Source: Enteroscipio rubneri
GTDB taxonomy: Bacteria; Actinomycetota; Coriobacteriia; Coriobacteriales; Eggerthellaceae
NCBI RefSeq assembly: GCF_002899715.1
Contig: NZ_PPEK01000002.1
Coordinates: forward strand, 62,001 to 126,000
Length of the DNA stretch: 64,000 nt
Reading direction: 5' to 3'
A program made the position numbers and the translations under genes. Shown piece by piece: positions 18,268 to 28,080 of the stretch. Below the pieces are notes generated by a model that saw only the letters and a program-made list of their open reading frames with translations, had not been told where the DNA came from and did not search any database. How positions within the stretch are numbered: the stretch's first letter is position 1; every line of letters starts with the position of its first letter.

Positions 18268-20871
18268 ATGAGCGGCGCAAGCGCGATGGGAGAACAACCG
18301 AAAACAGTGTTGGGCGTTTACATCGCGCCTGCTGAGCACAATGCTCTTTGCGCAGCGGCCGAAGACAATTTTTGTTTCGAGTTTGCGACGTCGGTTGAAG
18401 ACGCCCTGCGGCTCGTCGACGCTTCCGTTCCTGATGCGATCTTATGCGATTTCGCTGCGCCGGGTGCCGGGGATCTTCTCGGGCGGTTGCGGGACGGTGG
18501 AATGACGTCGAGCTTCGCCGTGCTCGCCCTCGCGCCGGAAGACGACGAGGTTGCGCAGGCGGCCGCTCTCGAGCAGGGGGCCGAGGATGTCATCGCACTA
18601 CCTGCTCATCCGCGCCTTGTCCGCGCGCGCCTCAAGAAAGCTCTGTGCAACCGGAACGCGCCCGAGGCCCGCTTGCGGGAAGGCGACGTCCAAAGCCTGC
18701 CGCTGGAAAAGGCGAGCGATCTCGCTCTGAAGCTCATCAACGAAGCTCCCGGCGGCTTCATCCGCATGAGGATGGCGCCCGATGGCAGCGTTGTGCCCGT
18801 GTTCGTGAACGACGGGTTCTGCCGCATGATGGGCATGGGCCGTGCCGAGGCGATGCTGCTCGTCGTCTCGGACGTTTATGCGGGTGTGCATCCGGACGAC
18901 GTGGCGGCGCTTCAACAGGCGATCGCGCAGGCCATGGAGAAGCGTACCGTCTTTTCGGCTCGGGCGCGCTTTCTGCACAAGCAGAAGGGCTACCTGTTGT
19001 TTCAGGCGTTCTACCGCGCAACGGCAGACGCGGATGGTTCGAGGTGCATCAACGCCTACTTTGCCGATATCACGTCGGAGGGGGAGCGCGAGGAACGCCG
19101 CCGCGAGCTTCTGGACAACCTGCCGTGCGGCGCGATCATCTTCGAGATAGCCGCGGACGGCACCATCGACTGCCCCCACATCAACAAACGCTACATCGAG
19201 CTGGTCGGTCGGGACGCTGCCGAGCTGCGCCTGCACGACGCCATCCGGGCCGTCCACGTCGATGATCGCGAGCGCCTGATGCGTGCTATCGACGAAGCCG
19301 TGCTCGAAGACCGCCAGATGGAATGCGATATCCGCACGCTCAGAGGAGACGGCAGCTATGTGCCGTTCCATCTTGTGGGGCGCGTAGTGGAAAAGGGCCC
19401 GATCAAAAGTGTCATGTACACCACCTATACGCCCATCAGCGAAGAGACGCGCTCACTGAGCGTCGCCCTGGCCGACCAGCGGAGGGCGGAGCGCCAGGCG
19501 CAGGAGATCAACGAGCAGCTGAGCTTCCTCAACGACGTCTCGCGCTACCTGCTGGTGGGATCCGACCCGAACGACTCCATCCGCCTGGCGCTCGAGAAGA
19601 TGCGCGAGTACTTCGACGGCGATCGTTCCTACGTCTTCGAGCTGGACGAGAAGCGGCAGGAGTCGAACAACACCTATGAGACCTGTGCTCCAGGAGTGGT
19701 TCCGGAGAAGGAAAACCTACAGCACGTTCCCTATGCGTTGCAGGAGTACGCTCTGGGCATTCTGAGGAAAGGCGAAAGCATCTTTCTGAACGACTCCCGC
19801 GGCATTGCGGACAGCGGTATCGATGCGGGCCAGATCATCACCAACCAAGGCATCCAGCGCCTCATTCTCGTGCCGCTGCGCAGCGGCACGGAGCTTGTCG
19901 GCTTCATGGGGGTCGACAACCCCATGCGCAACGCCTCCCACGTGAGTCACCTCATGGCTCTAGGCGACTATATGACGGCCATGCTGCGGCGTCGCGACAA
20001 CGAGGAGCAGATCCTGCGCGACAACCGGGTGCTGCGCGACATCATGAACGACATGCCGGGCGGCTTCGTGCAGCAGCTGGTGACTCCCGACGGCAGGACC
20101 GTGCCCATCTTCATCAACGAGGAGTTCTGTCGCATAAGCGGCATGAGCCATGACGAGTGCGTCAGGTTCTACAGCACGGACGGCTTCACGGGCGTGCATC
20201 CCGACGACGAGGAGATGGCGCGCCTGGCGCTGGAGAAGCTCGTCGCCACCCGTGAGACCATCACGCTACGACTGCGCCTCATCCGCGGCGACGGCAGCTA
20301 CGTGCCCATGCAGGTGTTCTACCGCGTGACCGACGATCGCGACGGCAACCTGCTGCTCAGCGGCTACTACACCGACCTGACCGATGAATTGGCCGCCAGG
20401 GAACGCGAAATGGCCGAGCACGACGAGCTCACGGGGCTGTTCAACCGCACGAGGCTCGCCCGCATGCAGGCGAGCGTCTACCAGGAGCTTTCGTCGTGCG
20501 GCGTGCTGTTCTTCGACGTGAACCACCTGAAGACCGTGAACGACACACAAGGCCACGAGCAGGGCGACGTGCTGCTGAAGCTGGTAGCGGACGGCATCCG
20601 GGCCGTCACCGACGAGCGCATACACGGCTACCGCTACGGCGGCGACGAGTTCCTCGTGGTGGCGTGCAACGGCGACGAGGCTGAGCTTCCTGCGCTTGCA
20701 GCGCGATGGAAGGAGGCCATGCGCGCGCTGTCCAGCGATCGGGGAGTGGCGGCCACGGCCGCCATCGGGAGCACGTGGAGTCGTGCGCCCCTCGCACTGG
20801 GCGATCTCATCCGCCGGGCCGACCAGGCCATGTACGACGAAAAGCAACGCGTGCGGCAAAGCGCCGACTGA
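18268..20871 (+). CDS. Multi-domain diguanylate cyclase (receiver-like, PAS, GAF, PAS, GGDEF)
   Basis: An 867-residue protein expected to make cyclic di-GMP. The N-terminus (about 10-120) resembles a response-regulator receiver (ILCDFAAPG, ALAPEDDE). Two or more PAS-type sensor domains follow (about 150-400; FVNDGFCRMMGMGRAEAM and YVPFHLVGRV). A GAF-like domain (about 420-570) contains FDGDRSYVFELDE and LVPLRSGTELVGFMGVDN, and another PAS (about 590-710) includes FINEEFCRISGMSHDE. The C-terminal GGDEF domain has the intact motif RYGGDEF at about 789-795. No RxxD inhibitory site is seen at its usual place. No membrane segment is evident, so it is cytoplasmic. The start is supported by AGAAGG six bases upstream. 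Confidence 0.92.
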   Translation: MSGASAMGEQPKTVLGVYIAPAEHNALCAAAEDNFCFEFATSVEDALRLVDASVPDAILCDFAAPGAGDLLGRLRDGGMTSSFAVLALAPEDDEVAQAAALEQGAEDVIALPAHPRLVRARLKKALCNRNAPEARLREGDVQSLPLEKASDLALKLINEAPGGFIRMRMAPDGSVVPVFVNDGFCRMMGMGRAEAMLLVVSDVYAGVHPDDVAALQQAIAQAMEKRTVFSARARFLHKQKGYLLFQAFYRATADADGSRCINAYFADITSEGEREERRRELLDNLPCGAIIFEIAADGTIDCPHINKRYIELVGRDAAELRLHDAIRAVHVDDRERLMRAIDEAVLEDRQMECDIRTLRGDGSYVPFHLVGRVVEKGPIKSVMYTTYTPISEETRSLSVALADQRRAERQAQEINEQLSFLNDVSRYLLVGSDPNDSIRLALEKMREYFDGDRSYVFELDEKRQESNNTYETCAPGVVPEKENLQHVPYALQEYALGILRKGESIFLNDSRGIADSGIDAGQIITNQGIQRLILVPLRSGTELVGFMGVDNPMRNASHVSHLMALGDYMTAMLRRRDNEEQILRDNRVLRDIMNDMPGGFVQQLVTPDGRTVPIFINEEFCRISGMSHDECVRFYSTDGFTGVHPDDEEMARLALEKLVATRETITLRLRLIRGDGSYVPMQVFYRVTDDRDGNLLLSGYYTDLTDELAAREREMAEHDELTGLFNRTRLARMQASVYQELSSCGVLFFDVNHLKTVNDTQGHEQGDVLLKLVADGIRAVTDERIHGYRYGGDEFLVVACNGDEAELPALAARWKEAMRALSSDRGVAATAAIGSTWSRAPLALGDLIRRADQAMYDEKQRVRQSAD

Positions 20872-20902
20872 TTGTTGTCGAACCCGAGTAGCGGAAACGT
20901 AT

Positions 20903-21412
20903 CTACTTCAATGTGAACTTCCACGAGCAGTTGCAGGTTTCATCTTCGATCTCGGGATAGCAGCTCAGACACTCGCATGCGATGCGATCGTCGATGTTCT
21001 CGGCGAACACCCCGTACTCGATGATGCCCACGCTCTTGCAGGGGTGAAACCCCATACCCTTGCGGTCGCGCGCGTTCTGCACGCGGCAATCGACGATGCG
21101 GTAGAGCAACTCGCCCTTTTCCAGTATGATCTCGTCGACGTTTGCGGCCGACTGGCAGCGCAGGGGGAGCGCCTGCGCGAGCCCTTCGAGTCCGGGATGC
21201 TCGGGCAGTCCGAGGAAGCCCTTGATGCGTCGCGCCTCCGACACGCTGAACCGCCGCCAGGCTTCTCGGTCGTGGTGCATGGCTGCGTCCATGCCGTCGT
21301 CGCGTTCGACCGATTGGAACCAAGTGCCGTCCAGCGCGACAAGGTTCTTGGCGTAGATCTCCAAAAGCTCGACCATTTGGTCGTGCGTAAGGCTTTCGAT
21401 GACGTCGTTCAT
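20903..21412 (-). CDS. Cys-rich protein of unknown function (possibly DUF6125)
   Basis: A 169-residue cytoplasmic protein. Its N-terminal part is helical and acidic (ESLTHDQMVELLEIYAKNLV). A segment RIVDCRVQNARDRKGMGFHP carries a Cys. The C-terminus is Cys-rich, with CKSVGIIEYGVF, CECLSCYPE and CNCSWKFTL. The seven Cys, several in CxC or CxxC pairs, suggest metal or Fe-S binding. It resembles an uncharacterised family found in Eggerthellaceae (I think DUF6125), but this name is from memory. AAGGAG lies eight bases before the ATG. It is convergent with the diguanylate cyclase; no operon partner is seen. Confidence 0.7.
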   Translation of the reverse strand: MNDVIESLTHDQMVELLEIYAKNLVALDGTWFQSVERDDGMDAAMHHDREAWRRFSVSEARRIKGFLGLPEHPGLEGLAQALPLRCQSAANVDEIILEKGELLYRIVDCRVQNARDRKGMGFHPCKSVGIIEYGVFAENIDDRIACECLSCYPEIEDETCNCSWKFTLK

Positions 21413-21577
21413 GGCTCAACTCCTTGCAGGAGGCGTTCGCCGGTTCCCTGCGGCGGGTAGGTGGCGGCGCCCGATCGTGTCGTTCGGTTCATCCGGGCCC
21501 CGAACGGGTTCCGTTGGGCGACGATTATAGCGCTCGGCTCCCGAGGCTTGCGCCGAGGCTTCCCGATTCGGGCGTTT

Positions 21578-21608
21578 TTGCGGGGCGCGCGTCCAAAACC
21601 GCTATACT
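21578..21608 (+). promoter_or_regulatory. Candidate trpS promoter
   Basis: TTGCGG (21578-21583) and TATACT (21603-21608, in GCTATACT) are separated by 19 bases. The transcript would have a leader of about 90 bases. No T-box sequence was recognised in the leader. Confidence 0.45.
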
Positions 21609-21703
21609 GTTGCGGTGCGGATCGGGGTGCTCCGGCCCGCCGATACGCGGCACCGCCAGGACGTGGCCGCGCCCGTGACCCACCGCAGGTAAGGAATGAC
21701 GCA

Positions 21704-22750
21704 ATGAGTATCGATAGCTTCGAGGCAAGCCGCAAGCGCTCGGACGAGATCCGCGCCGATTTATCCGTCCATCCTGAGAACTACACCATGCTGACCGGCG
21801 ACCGCCCGACAGGTCGGCTGCATCTGGGCCACTACTTCGGCACCATTCGCGAGCGCGTCGCGCTCCAGGACATGGGCATCGCCACGCGCATCATCATTGC
21901 CGACTATCAGGTGATCACCGATCGCGACACCACCGAGCACATCGCAGACAACGTGCGCAACATGGTTGTGGACTACCTGGCCTGCGGCATCGACCCGGAC
22001 AAGACCATCGTATTCACGCATTCGGCCGTGCCCGCCCTGAACCAACTCATGCTGCCGTTTCTGTCGCTCGTAACCGAGGCCGAGCTGCAGCGCAACCCCA
22101 CGGTGAAGTCCGAGATGGAGGCGTCGGGCCATGCACTTACGGGCCTTTTGCTCACCTATCCCGTGCATCAGGCGTGCGACATCCTGTTCTGCAAGGGCAA
22201 TATCGTGCCGGTGGGCAAAGACCAGCTTCCCCACATCGAGCAGACGCGTATGATCGCGCGCCGCTTCAACGAACGCTACGCGCAGGTGTTTCCCGAGCCT
22301 GAGGGCGTGCTCAACGACGCTGTGGAGATCCCCGGACTCGACGGGCGCAAGATGTCGAAGAGCTACGGCAACGCCATTGCGCTGTCGGCGACCGACGAGG
22401 AGACGGCCAAGCTCATCAAAAAGTCCAAGACCGACGCCGACCGCATGATCACCTACGACAAGGAGAGCCGGCCCGGCGTATCGGCGTTGCTGACCACGGC
22501 CGCCCTCTGCACCGGGCGCACCGAGCAGGAGATTGCCGACGAGATTGGCGAGTCCGGCGCTGGCGCGCTCAAGAAGTACGTCGCTGAAAGCGTAAACGGC
22601 TTTCTGGCGCCCATTCGCGAACGTCGACGCGAACTGGAAGGCGATATGGCCTACATCGAGGACGTGCTACACGAGGGGAACCGCCGCGCCAACGAGATTG
22701 CGAATGCAACGCTCAACGAGGTGCGCGAGGCGATGGGCATGGTGTACTGA
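21704..22750 (+). CDS. trpS: Tryptophanyl-tRNA synthetase
   Basis: Charges tRNA-Trp. The class I motifs are present: GRLHLGHYFG (HIGH-like, about residues 37-46) and GRKMSKSYGN (KMSKS, about 214-223). The 348-residue length is normal. AAGGA lies nine bases upstream of the ATG. It appears to be transcribed alone; the next gene (rimP) has its own leader. Confidence 0.96.
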   Translation: MSIDSFEASRKRSDEIRADLSVHPENYTMLTGDRPTGRLHLGHYFGTIRERVALQDMGIATRIIIADYQVITDRDTTEHIADNVRNMVVDYLACGIDPDKTIVFTHSAVPALNQLMLPFLSLVTEAELQRNPTVKSEMEASGHALTGLLLTYPVHQACDILFCKGNIVPVGKDQLPHIEQTRMIARRFNERYAQVFPEPEGVLNDAVEIPGLDGRKMSKSYGNAIALSATDEETAKLIKKSKTDADRMITYDKESRPGVSALLTTAALCTGRTEQEIADEIGESGAGALKKYVAESVNGFLAPIRERRRELEGDMAYIEDVLHEGNRRANEIANATLNEVREAMGMVY

Positions 22751-22850
22751 GCAAGGCTCCGAGCGCTTTCGAGGTGTTGCTCGGACGATCCGAAAATGTG
22801 AGGAGATTGCGGGCAGCCCGATCGCATCTCTAGGCAAGTCATGCTGAATA

Positions 22851-22859
22851 TGGTATAAA
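22851..22859 (+). promoter_or_regulatory. Extended -10 promoter of the rimP-nusA-infB operon
   Basis: TGG followed by TATAAA forms an extended -10, with TAGGCA 17 bases upstream as a weak -35. Transcription would start near 22866, giving a leader of about 170 bases before rimP that contains a terminator-like hairpin. Confidence 0.45.
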
Positions 22860-22920
22860 CTACGAAGCAATGCGCGTGGGACGGGTTGGATGTGGCGCGC
22901 ACCATACTTTCGAGACATGA

Positions 22921-22951
22921 GAAAGTGGGCTTGCCCCGCTTTCTTTGTTTG
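22921..22951 (+). terminator. Terminator-like hairpin in the rimP leader
   Basis: A nine-pair stem (GAAAGTGGG with CCCGCTTTC, one T-G pair) with a short loop is followed by TTTGTTTG. It lies about 55 bases into the predicted transcript and 90 bases before rimP. It may be an attenuator or simply terminate read-through from trpS. Confidence 0.6.
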
Positions 22952-23038
22952 TAGGGCCCCGGATGCACGGGGTCAGCAGGATGGAAGAAGACGCCGGCTT
23001 CGCTCGAGGAACGAGCGTGCGGCGGGGAAGGAGAAGGC

Positions 23039-23509
23039 GTGCTCAGCAAGAAGGAACAGCAGCTGCTCGATGCGCTGGCCCCCCGCGCGGAGGCCGAGGG
23101 CGTCGAAGTCGTCACCGTGGAGATTGTGGGGGCGAAGAAGGCGCCGACGATACGCGTGTTTATAGACACGCCCGACGGCGTGAGCTTTGACGAGCTGTCG
23201 ACCGCGCAGGCGTGGATCAACGACATCATGGACGAGCTCGATCCGTTTCCCGGAGCGTATACCCTTGAGGTATCCTCGCCGGGCATCGACCGCCCGCTGC
23301 GCACGCTCGATCATTTCGCCCGGTTCGCGAACGAGACGGCCGTAGTGAAGACCACCCAGCCTTGCGAGGGGCGCAGCTCCTGGACGGGGACGATCCTTTC
23401 CGCGAAGGAAGGGCTTGTCGTTCTCGACGTGGACGGCGAGTCCGTGCAGATACCGTTCGATACCATCAAACGTGCCCGCTTGAAGGGCGCGATCGATTTC
23501 GGCTCCTAG
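23039..23509 (+). CDS. rimP: Ribosome maturation factor RimP
   Basis: RimP assists assembly of the 30S subunit. The 156-residue protein has the family pattern: an alpha/beta N-terminal half (VTVEIVGAKKAPTIRVFIDT, about 25-44), then LDPFPGAYTLEVSSPGIDRP (about 80-100, the most conserved segment), and a C-terminal SH3-like barrel with VLDVDGESVQIPFDTIKRAR. The GTG start has AAGGAG upstream. It is the first gene of the rimP-nusA-ylxR-infB operon, with 27 bases to nusA. Confidence 0.95.
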   Translation: MLSKKEQQLLDALAPRAEAEGVEVVTVEIVGAKKAPTIRVFIDTPDGVSFDELSTAQAWINDIMDELDPFPGAYTLEVSSPGIDRPLRTLDHFARFANETAVVKTTQPCEGRSSWTGTILSAKEGLVVLDVDGESVQIPFDTIKRARLKGAIDFGS

Positions 23510-23536
23510 AGCATTCGGAGGAAAGGAAGCGAAAAC

Positions 23537-24757
23537 GTGGCAAGTTCAGAACTGATTGAGGCGCTGCAGGCGCTGGCCCACGAACGCAAGATCGACGAGT
23601 TCTACCTCATCGAGCGTCTGGAGCAGTCGCTCGCGAAAAGCTACGAGCGCATTCTGGATCTCGAGTGGGACGCGCGCGTGACCATCGACCGCCAGACGGG
23701 TCGCATTTATGTGTATGAACTGGTGCCCGTGGGCGAACCCGACGAGGAGACCGGCGAGTACGAGGAATACGAAGAACGCGACGTCACGCCTGCCGATGTG
23801 AGTCGCATTGCCGCTCAGAACGCCAAGGGCGTTATCGCATCCATCGTGCGCGAGGCCGGCCGTCAGTCCATTTTCGAGGAGTTCTCGGACCGCGTGGGCG
23901 ATCTTGTGACGGGCACGGTCTTGCAGGGCACGCCCGACTTCACCATCATCAAGATCCGCGATGGCGTGGAGGCTGAGCTTCCGCACTACGACGTGAAGCG
24001 CAATCCGAACGAGCGCAACGAGCGCCCGGCCGGCGAGCACTACCGTCACAACCAGCGCCTGAAGGTGCTCATCATCGAAGTGCGCGATCCGAATTCCGAT
24101 GCGCCGAAGATGCGTGGCGAGCAGGCGCGGCCTCCCATCGTCGTGTCGAGGACGCACCCTGATCTTATCCGCCGCCTATTCGAGATCGAAGTGCCCGAGA
24201 TCTACGACGGGATGGTGGAAATCAAGTCCATCGCCCGCGAGCCGGGCGCGCGCTCGAAGGTGGCCGTCGCCTCCCGTGAGGCGAATCTCGATCCGGTGGG
24301 CGCGTGTGTGGGTCCCAAGGGCAGCCGCGTGCGCATGGTGGTTGAAGAGCTGCGCAACGAGCGCGTCGACGTGATCCAGTGGGCCGAGGATCCGGCCGTC
24401 TACGTGGCGAACGCGCTGTCGCCGGCCAAGGTCACGCGCGTGATGGTGGACGAGGAGAATCATTACGCCACCGTCATCGTGCCCGATGATCAGCTGTCGC
24501 TCGCCATCGGCAAGGAGGGGCAGAACGCGCGTCTGGCCGCGCGCCTCACAGGATGGCATATCGACATCAAGAGCACGAGTTTCACCGGCGAGCCGCTCGC
24601 CGCATCCGACGGCAATATGCTCATCGATGAGGCCGAGATCGACGATGACGAAGCGGGGGTGTGCGCGTTCGTGGGCGAAGACGGCGTCCGCTGCCGCAAC
24701 CATGCTCGTCCGGGCAGCCGGTACTGCGGCGTGCACGCCGAGTTCGACGAGGTATAG
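23537..24757 (+). CDS. nusA: Transcription factor NusA with a Cys/His C-terminal tail
   Basis: NusA binds RNA polymerase and controls pausing, termination and antitermination. The order is an N-terminal polymerase-binding domain (about 1-125), an S1 domain (VGDLVTGTVLQGTPDFTI, about 133), and two KH domains with GACVGPKGSRVR (about 255) and LAIGKEGQNARLAARLTGW (about 320-340). An unusual tail follows after an acidic linker (IDEAEIDDDEAG), with CAFVGEDGVRCRNHARPGS and YCGVH at about 376-402. This pattern can bind zinc. The GTG start is standard. The E. coli-type acidic repeats are absent. Confidence 0.94.
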   Translation: MASSELIEALQALAHERKIDEFYLIERLEQSLAKSYERILDLEWDARVTIDRQTGRIYVYELVPVGEPDEETGEYEEYEERDVTPADVSRIAAQNAKGVIASIVREAGRQSIFEEFSDRVGDLVTGTVLQGTPDFTIIKIRDGVEAELPHYDVKRNPNERNERPAGEHYRHNQRLKVLIIEVRDPNSDAPKMRGEQARPPIVVSRTHPDLIRRLFEIEVPEIYDGMVEIKSIAREPGARSKVAVASREANLDPVGACVGPKGSRVRMVVEELRNERVDVIQWAEDPAVYVANALSPAKVTRVMVDEENHYATVIVPDDQLSLAIGKEGQNARLAARLTGWHIDIKSTSFTGEPLAASDGNMLIDEAEIDDDEAGVCAFVGEDGVRCRNHARPGSRYCGVHAEFDEV

Positions 24758-24782
24758 GTCGAAGCAGGAGAGGGGCGGTTCC

Positions 24783-25058
24783 ATGGCGACAACGAAGCGG
24801 CAGCGCAGCTGCATCGCATGCGGGAAGCTGGCCGGCAAGGCCGAGCTCATGCGCATCGTGCGCGACCCGTCCGGCGTCGTGTCGTTTGACAAGACCGGCC
24901 GTGCGCCGGGCAGGGGGGCGTACGTCTGCTCCGAGGAGTGCTTCGCCGCCGCATGCAAGAAGAAAAAGCTCGACCGGGCGCTCAAGGCGACGCTCGGCAG
25001 CGACGAGTACGACAGGATCGCCGCCGACGTCGCAACGCACGCGCGCGAAGCGAGATAG
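24783..25058 (+). CDS. ylxR: YlxR family RNA-binding protein
   Basis: A 91-residue protein with the YlxR (DUF448) signature: RSCIACG at about 8-14, [20 protein letters not shown] at about 32-51, and a basic C-terminal helix ([10 protein letters not shown]). It sits in its usual place between nusA and infB and is thought to bind RNA and the translation or RNase P machinery. GGAGAGGGG precedes the ATG. It is 25 bases from nusA and 17 from infB. Confidence 0.93.
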   Translation: MATTKRQRSCIACGKLAGKAELMRIVRDPSGVVSFDKTGRAPGRGAYVCSEECFAAACKKKKLDRALKATLGSDEYDRIAADVATHAREAR

Positions 25059-25075
25059 AAGTAGAGGAGTGGTAT

Positions 25076-27832
25076 ATGGCCAGCATGCGAGTACATGAGT
25101 TGGCGAAGGAATTCGATATGTCGAGCAAGGAGCTGCTCGACAAGCTGCAGCAGATGAAGATCCCCGCGAAGAGCCATGCGAGCATGCTCGCGGACGCTTA
25201 CGTCGATAAGATACGCAAGAACCTCGAGCCCGAGATCAAGCAGCGCGCGGGCAAGCTGGAGGATGAAGAGGCCAGAAAGCTGGCTGAAGAGCAGGCCGAG
25301 GCCGAGCGCAAGCGCGCCGAGGAGGAGCGCGCCCGTCGCGAAGCCGTGGAGCAGGAGCGTGCCGCCCGCGAGGCCGAGCGCGCGCAGCGCGCCGAGGGCT
25401 CGTCCGACGATGAGAGCGGCGCGGGAGCCGATGGTTCCGACAAGCCGAAGAAGGCGCCTGCATCCTCGCCGTTCGAGAGCCTGGCAAGCCAGATCGAGAG
25501 CGAGAAGGAGCGTGTCGCCCGCGAGGCCGCCGAGGCCCGAGCCCGAGCCCGAGCCGCCAAGATGGCGGCCGAGGTCGCCAAGAAGCAGGCGGTGGAGGAG
25601 GCGCTGCGCAACCGCAGCTCAAAGGGCTCCAAAAGCGCAACAGCAGTGCAGAACGCCAAGAAGCCTGCACCGGTCTTGGGCGCGAAGAAGCCCGCATTCG
25701 ACTCGCTGCTTTCCCAGATCGAGGCCGAGAAGCAGCGTATCGAAGCCCAGAAGCAGGCGCATCCCGCCGCCGGCGCGCGCCGCGGCGCCAAGCCCGAGCG
25801 TCCAAAGAAGGGCAAGAAGGGCGCATCGCACTTCGAGCAGGTTGTTCCTGAGCTGGAGATGCAGCAGGTTTCAGGCGAAGACCGCTACGCCCAGATGGCC
25901 GTGCAGGCCGAGAAGCTGCAGCGGGACAAGGTGCTGGCCGAGGCTCGCGCTGCCGTAGCTGCCGCCACCTCGCACGAAGGTGAGGGCCGCCGCAAGAAGC
26001 GCAAAGAAAAGCGCGAAGCCGAGAACCGCGAGCGTCTCGAGCTCGAGGCCATTGAGAAGGGTCTCGATCCCACGCTCGTCCTCGACGATTCCGTCGTGGA
26101 GATACCTCAGGGCGCTACGGTGGCGAAGTTTGCCGAGATCCTCGGCGTACAACCCAACGACGTCATCAAGCGCCTGTTCATGTTGGGCCAGGTGCTTACG
26201 CTCACCCAATCCATGGGCGACGAGCTGGTGGAGCTCATCGCCGACGACATGGGCCGCAAGGTGCGTGTCGTGTCTCCGGAAGAGGAGTACGCAGTCGTCT
26301 ACCACGATCGCGATGAGGACCTCAAGCCCCGTCCGCCCGTCGTCACCGTCATGGGCCACGTCGACCACGGCAAGACGTCGCTTCTGGACGCCATCCGCGA
26401 CACGGGCGTTGCCGCGGGTGAGGCCGGCGGTATCACGCAGCACATTGGCGCGTCGGTTGTGAACATCGACGGTCGCAAGATCACGTTCATCGACACGCCG
26501 GGCCACGAGGCGTTCACGGCCATGCGCGCCCGCGGCGCCCAGGTCACCGACGTCATCGTGCTCGTGGTGGCCGCCGACGACGGCGTCATGCCGCAGACCG
26601 TCGAGGCTATCAACCACGCGAAGGCGGCCAACGTGCCCATCGTGGTGGCGGTGAACAAGATCGACAAGCCGGGTGCGAACCCCGACCGCGTGCGTCAGGA
26701 GTTGACTGAATACGAGGTCATTCCCGAAGAGTGGGGCGGCAAGAATATGTTTGTCGAGGTGTCCGCGAAGCAGAAGCTGCACATCGACGATCTGCTGGAG
26801 ACCATCCTTCTGCAGGCGGATGTGCTCGAACTCAAGGCGAACCCCGACGCCGAGGCTTCCGGCTTCGTCATCGAGGCGAATCTGGACAAGGGCCGCGGAC
26901 CGGTGGCCACCGTGCTCGTCCACCGGGGCACGCTTCATCCGGGCGATGTCGTGGTGGCGGGCGCCTCCTACGGCCGCGTCCGTGCGCTCATCGATCCGCG
27001 CGGCAAGCATGTGGACGAAGCGCTACCGGCCGACCCGGTGGAGATCCTCGGCCTCAACAGTGTTCCTACCGCCGGCGACGAGTTCCGGGTGTTCGAGGAC
27101 GAGCGCGACGCCCGCAAGCTGGCCGAGGAGCGCGCGCTGCGCGCCCGCCTGGCCGAGCAGGAGACGAAGTCTCATGTGAGCCTGGACGACCTGTTCAGTC
27201 GCATCGAGGAGGGTAAGCAGACCGACCTGAACCTCATCGTGAAGGCCGACGTGCAGGGCTCTATCGAGGCGCTGCGCGACGCGTTCGAGAAGATGGACCA
27301 GTCCGAGGTGCGCATCAACATCGTGCACTCGGCCGTGGGCGGCATCACCGAGACCGACGTCACGCTGGCCTCCGCCTCCGACGCCATCATCATCGGCTTC
27401 AACGTGCGCCCCACGGGCAAGTCGAAGGTGCAGGCCGAGAAGGAGAAGGTGGACATCCGCCTGTACCGCGTCATCTATCAGGCTATCGAGGAGATCAACG
27501 CCGCGCGCGTGGGCCTCTTGTCCCCCGACATCGTGGAAGAGGATACCGGCATCGCCGAGGTGCGCGAGACCTTCAAGGTGCCGAAGGTGGGCACCGTGGC
27601 CGGCTGCTACATCGTCGAGGGTGAGTTGCACCGCGACGACAAGGTGCGTATCGTACGCGACGGCACCGTGATCTTCGAGGGCGTCATGGCATCTTTGCGC
27701 CGCTTCAAAGACGACGTGAAATCCGTGAAGCAGGGCTACGAGTGCGGTATCGGCATCGAGAAGTTCCAGGACCTCAAGGTGGGCGACACCATTGAGGGGT
27801 ACGTCGTGAAAGAAGTCGAGCGCACGGAATAG
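25076..27832 (+). CDS. infB: Translation initiation factor IF-2
   Basis: IF-2 places initiator tRNA on the 30S subunit using GTP. This 918-residue form starts with an IF2_N helix ([20 protein letters not shown]). A long Ala/Glu/Arg/Lys-rich coiled linker follows (about 60-330), then a second IF2_N domain near 340-420. The GTPase has [14 protein letters not shown] (G1, about 427), IDTPGHEAF (G3) and NKIDKPG (G4). Domains II-IV follow, and the C-terminal part contains [23 protein letters not shown] lies six bases before the ATG. It ends the rimP operon; a terminator follows at 27950. Confidence 0.97.
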   Translation: MASMRVHELAKEFDMSSKELLDKLQQMKIPAKSHASMLADAYVDKIRKNLEPEIKQRAGKLEDEEARKLAEEQAEAERKRAEEERARREAVEQERAAREAERAQRAEGSSDDESGAGADGSDKPKKAPASSPFESLASQIESEKERVAREAAEARARARAAKMAAEVAKKQAVEEALRNRSSKGSKSATAVQNAKKPAPVLGAKKPAFDSLLSQIEAEKQRIEAQKQAHPAAGARRGAKPERPKKGKKGASHFEQVVPELEMQQVSGEDRYAQMAVQAEKLQRDKVLAEARAAVAAATSHEGEGRRKKRKEKREAENRERLELEAIEKGLDPTLVLDDSVVEIPQGATVAKFAEILGVQPNDVIKRLFMLGQVLTLTQSMGDELVELIADDMGRKVRVVSPEEEYAVVYHDRDEDLKPRPPVVTVMGHVDHGKTSLLDAIRDTGVAAGEAGGITQHIGASVVNIDGRKITFIDTPGHEAFTAMRARGAQVTDVIVLVVAADDGVMPQTVEAINHAKAANVPIVVAVNKIDKPGANPDRVRQELTEYEVIPEEWGGKNMFVEVSAKQKLHIDDLLETILLQADVLELKANPDAEASGFVIEANLDKGRGPVATVLVHRGTLHPGDVVVAGASYGRVRALIDPRGKHVDEALPADPVEILGLNSVPTAGDEFRVFEDERDARKLAEERALRARLAEQETKSHVSLDDLFSRIEEGKQTDLNLIVKADVQGSIEALRDAFEKMDQSEVRINIVHSAVGGITETDVTLASASDAIIIGFNVRPTGKSKVQAEKEKVDIRLYRVIYQAIEEINAARVGLLSPDIVEEDTGIAEVRETFKVPKVGTVAGCYIVEGELHRDDKVRIVRDGTVIFEGVMASLRRFKDDVKSVKQGYECGIGIEKFQDLKVGDTIEGYVVKEVERTE

Positions 27833-27949
27833 CGAGAAGGACCTGCTCCGCGAAGCGCCCAGCAATGCTCAGTCGCTCGGCAGTCCTGCTCGCGCGAAAC
27901 CTCCAGTGGACGTTTCGACTCGTGCGGAACTCGCTTGGTGGGCACCGCC

Positions 27950-28000
27950 GGACGCCCCGCTATGGCAACTTTGCGGTTACCGTGACGGGGCGTCCCTTTT
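27950..28000 (+). terminator. Intrinsic terminator after infB
   Basis: GGACGCCCCG pairs perfectly with CGGGGCGTCC across a 26-base loop, and the 3' arm is followed by CTTTT. It closes the rimP-infB operon, about 120 bases after the infB stop. Confidence 0.75.
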
Positions 28001-28080
28001 CGACCGCTCCCCTCGCGGTATGCTGGACCTAAGGGCTGACGTTGGATGCCGAGGTCGCTCGGTTAGCTAGAAGCCCTTTT

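Noticed and set aside
17942-18280. Minus-strand ORF ending in GFEPVTPAV over the tRNA-Val gene
   Set aside because: GFEPVTP-type peptides arise from antisense tRNA T-arms and are a well-known annotation artefact.
21609-21703. Possible T-box leader before trpS
   Set aside because: The leader is GC-rich with stems but lacks a recognisable T-box sequence and is too short.
22921-22951. Treating this hairpin only as the trpS terminator
   Set aside because: It lies 170 bases after trpS and downstream of a better promoter, so a leader role is at least as likely; listed as uncertain.
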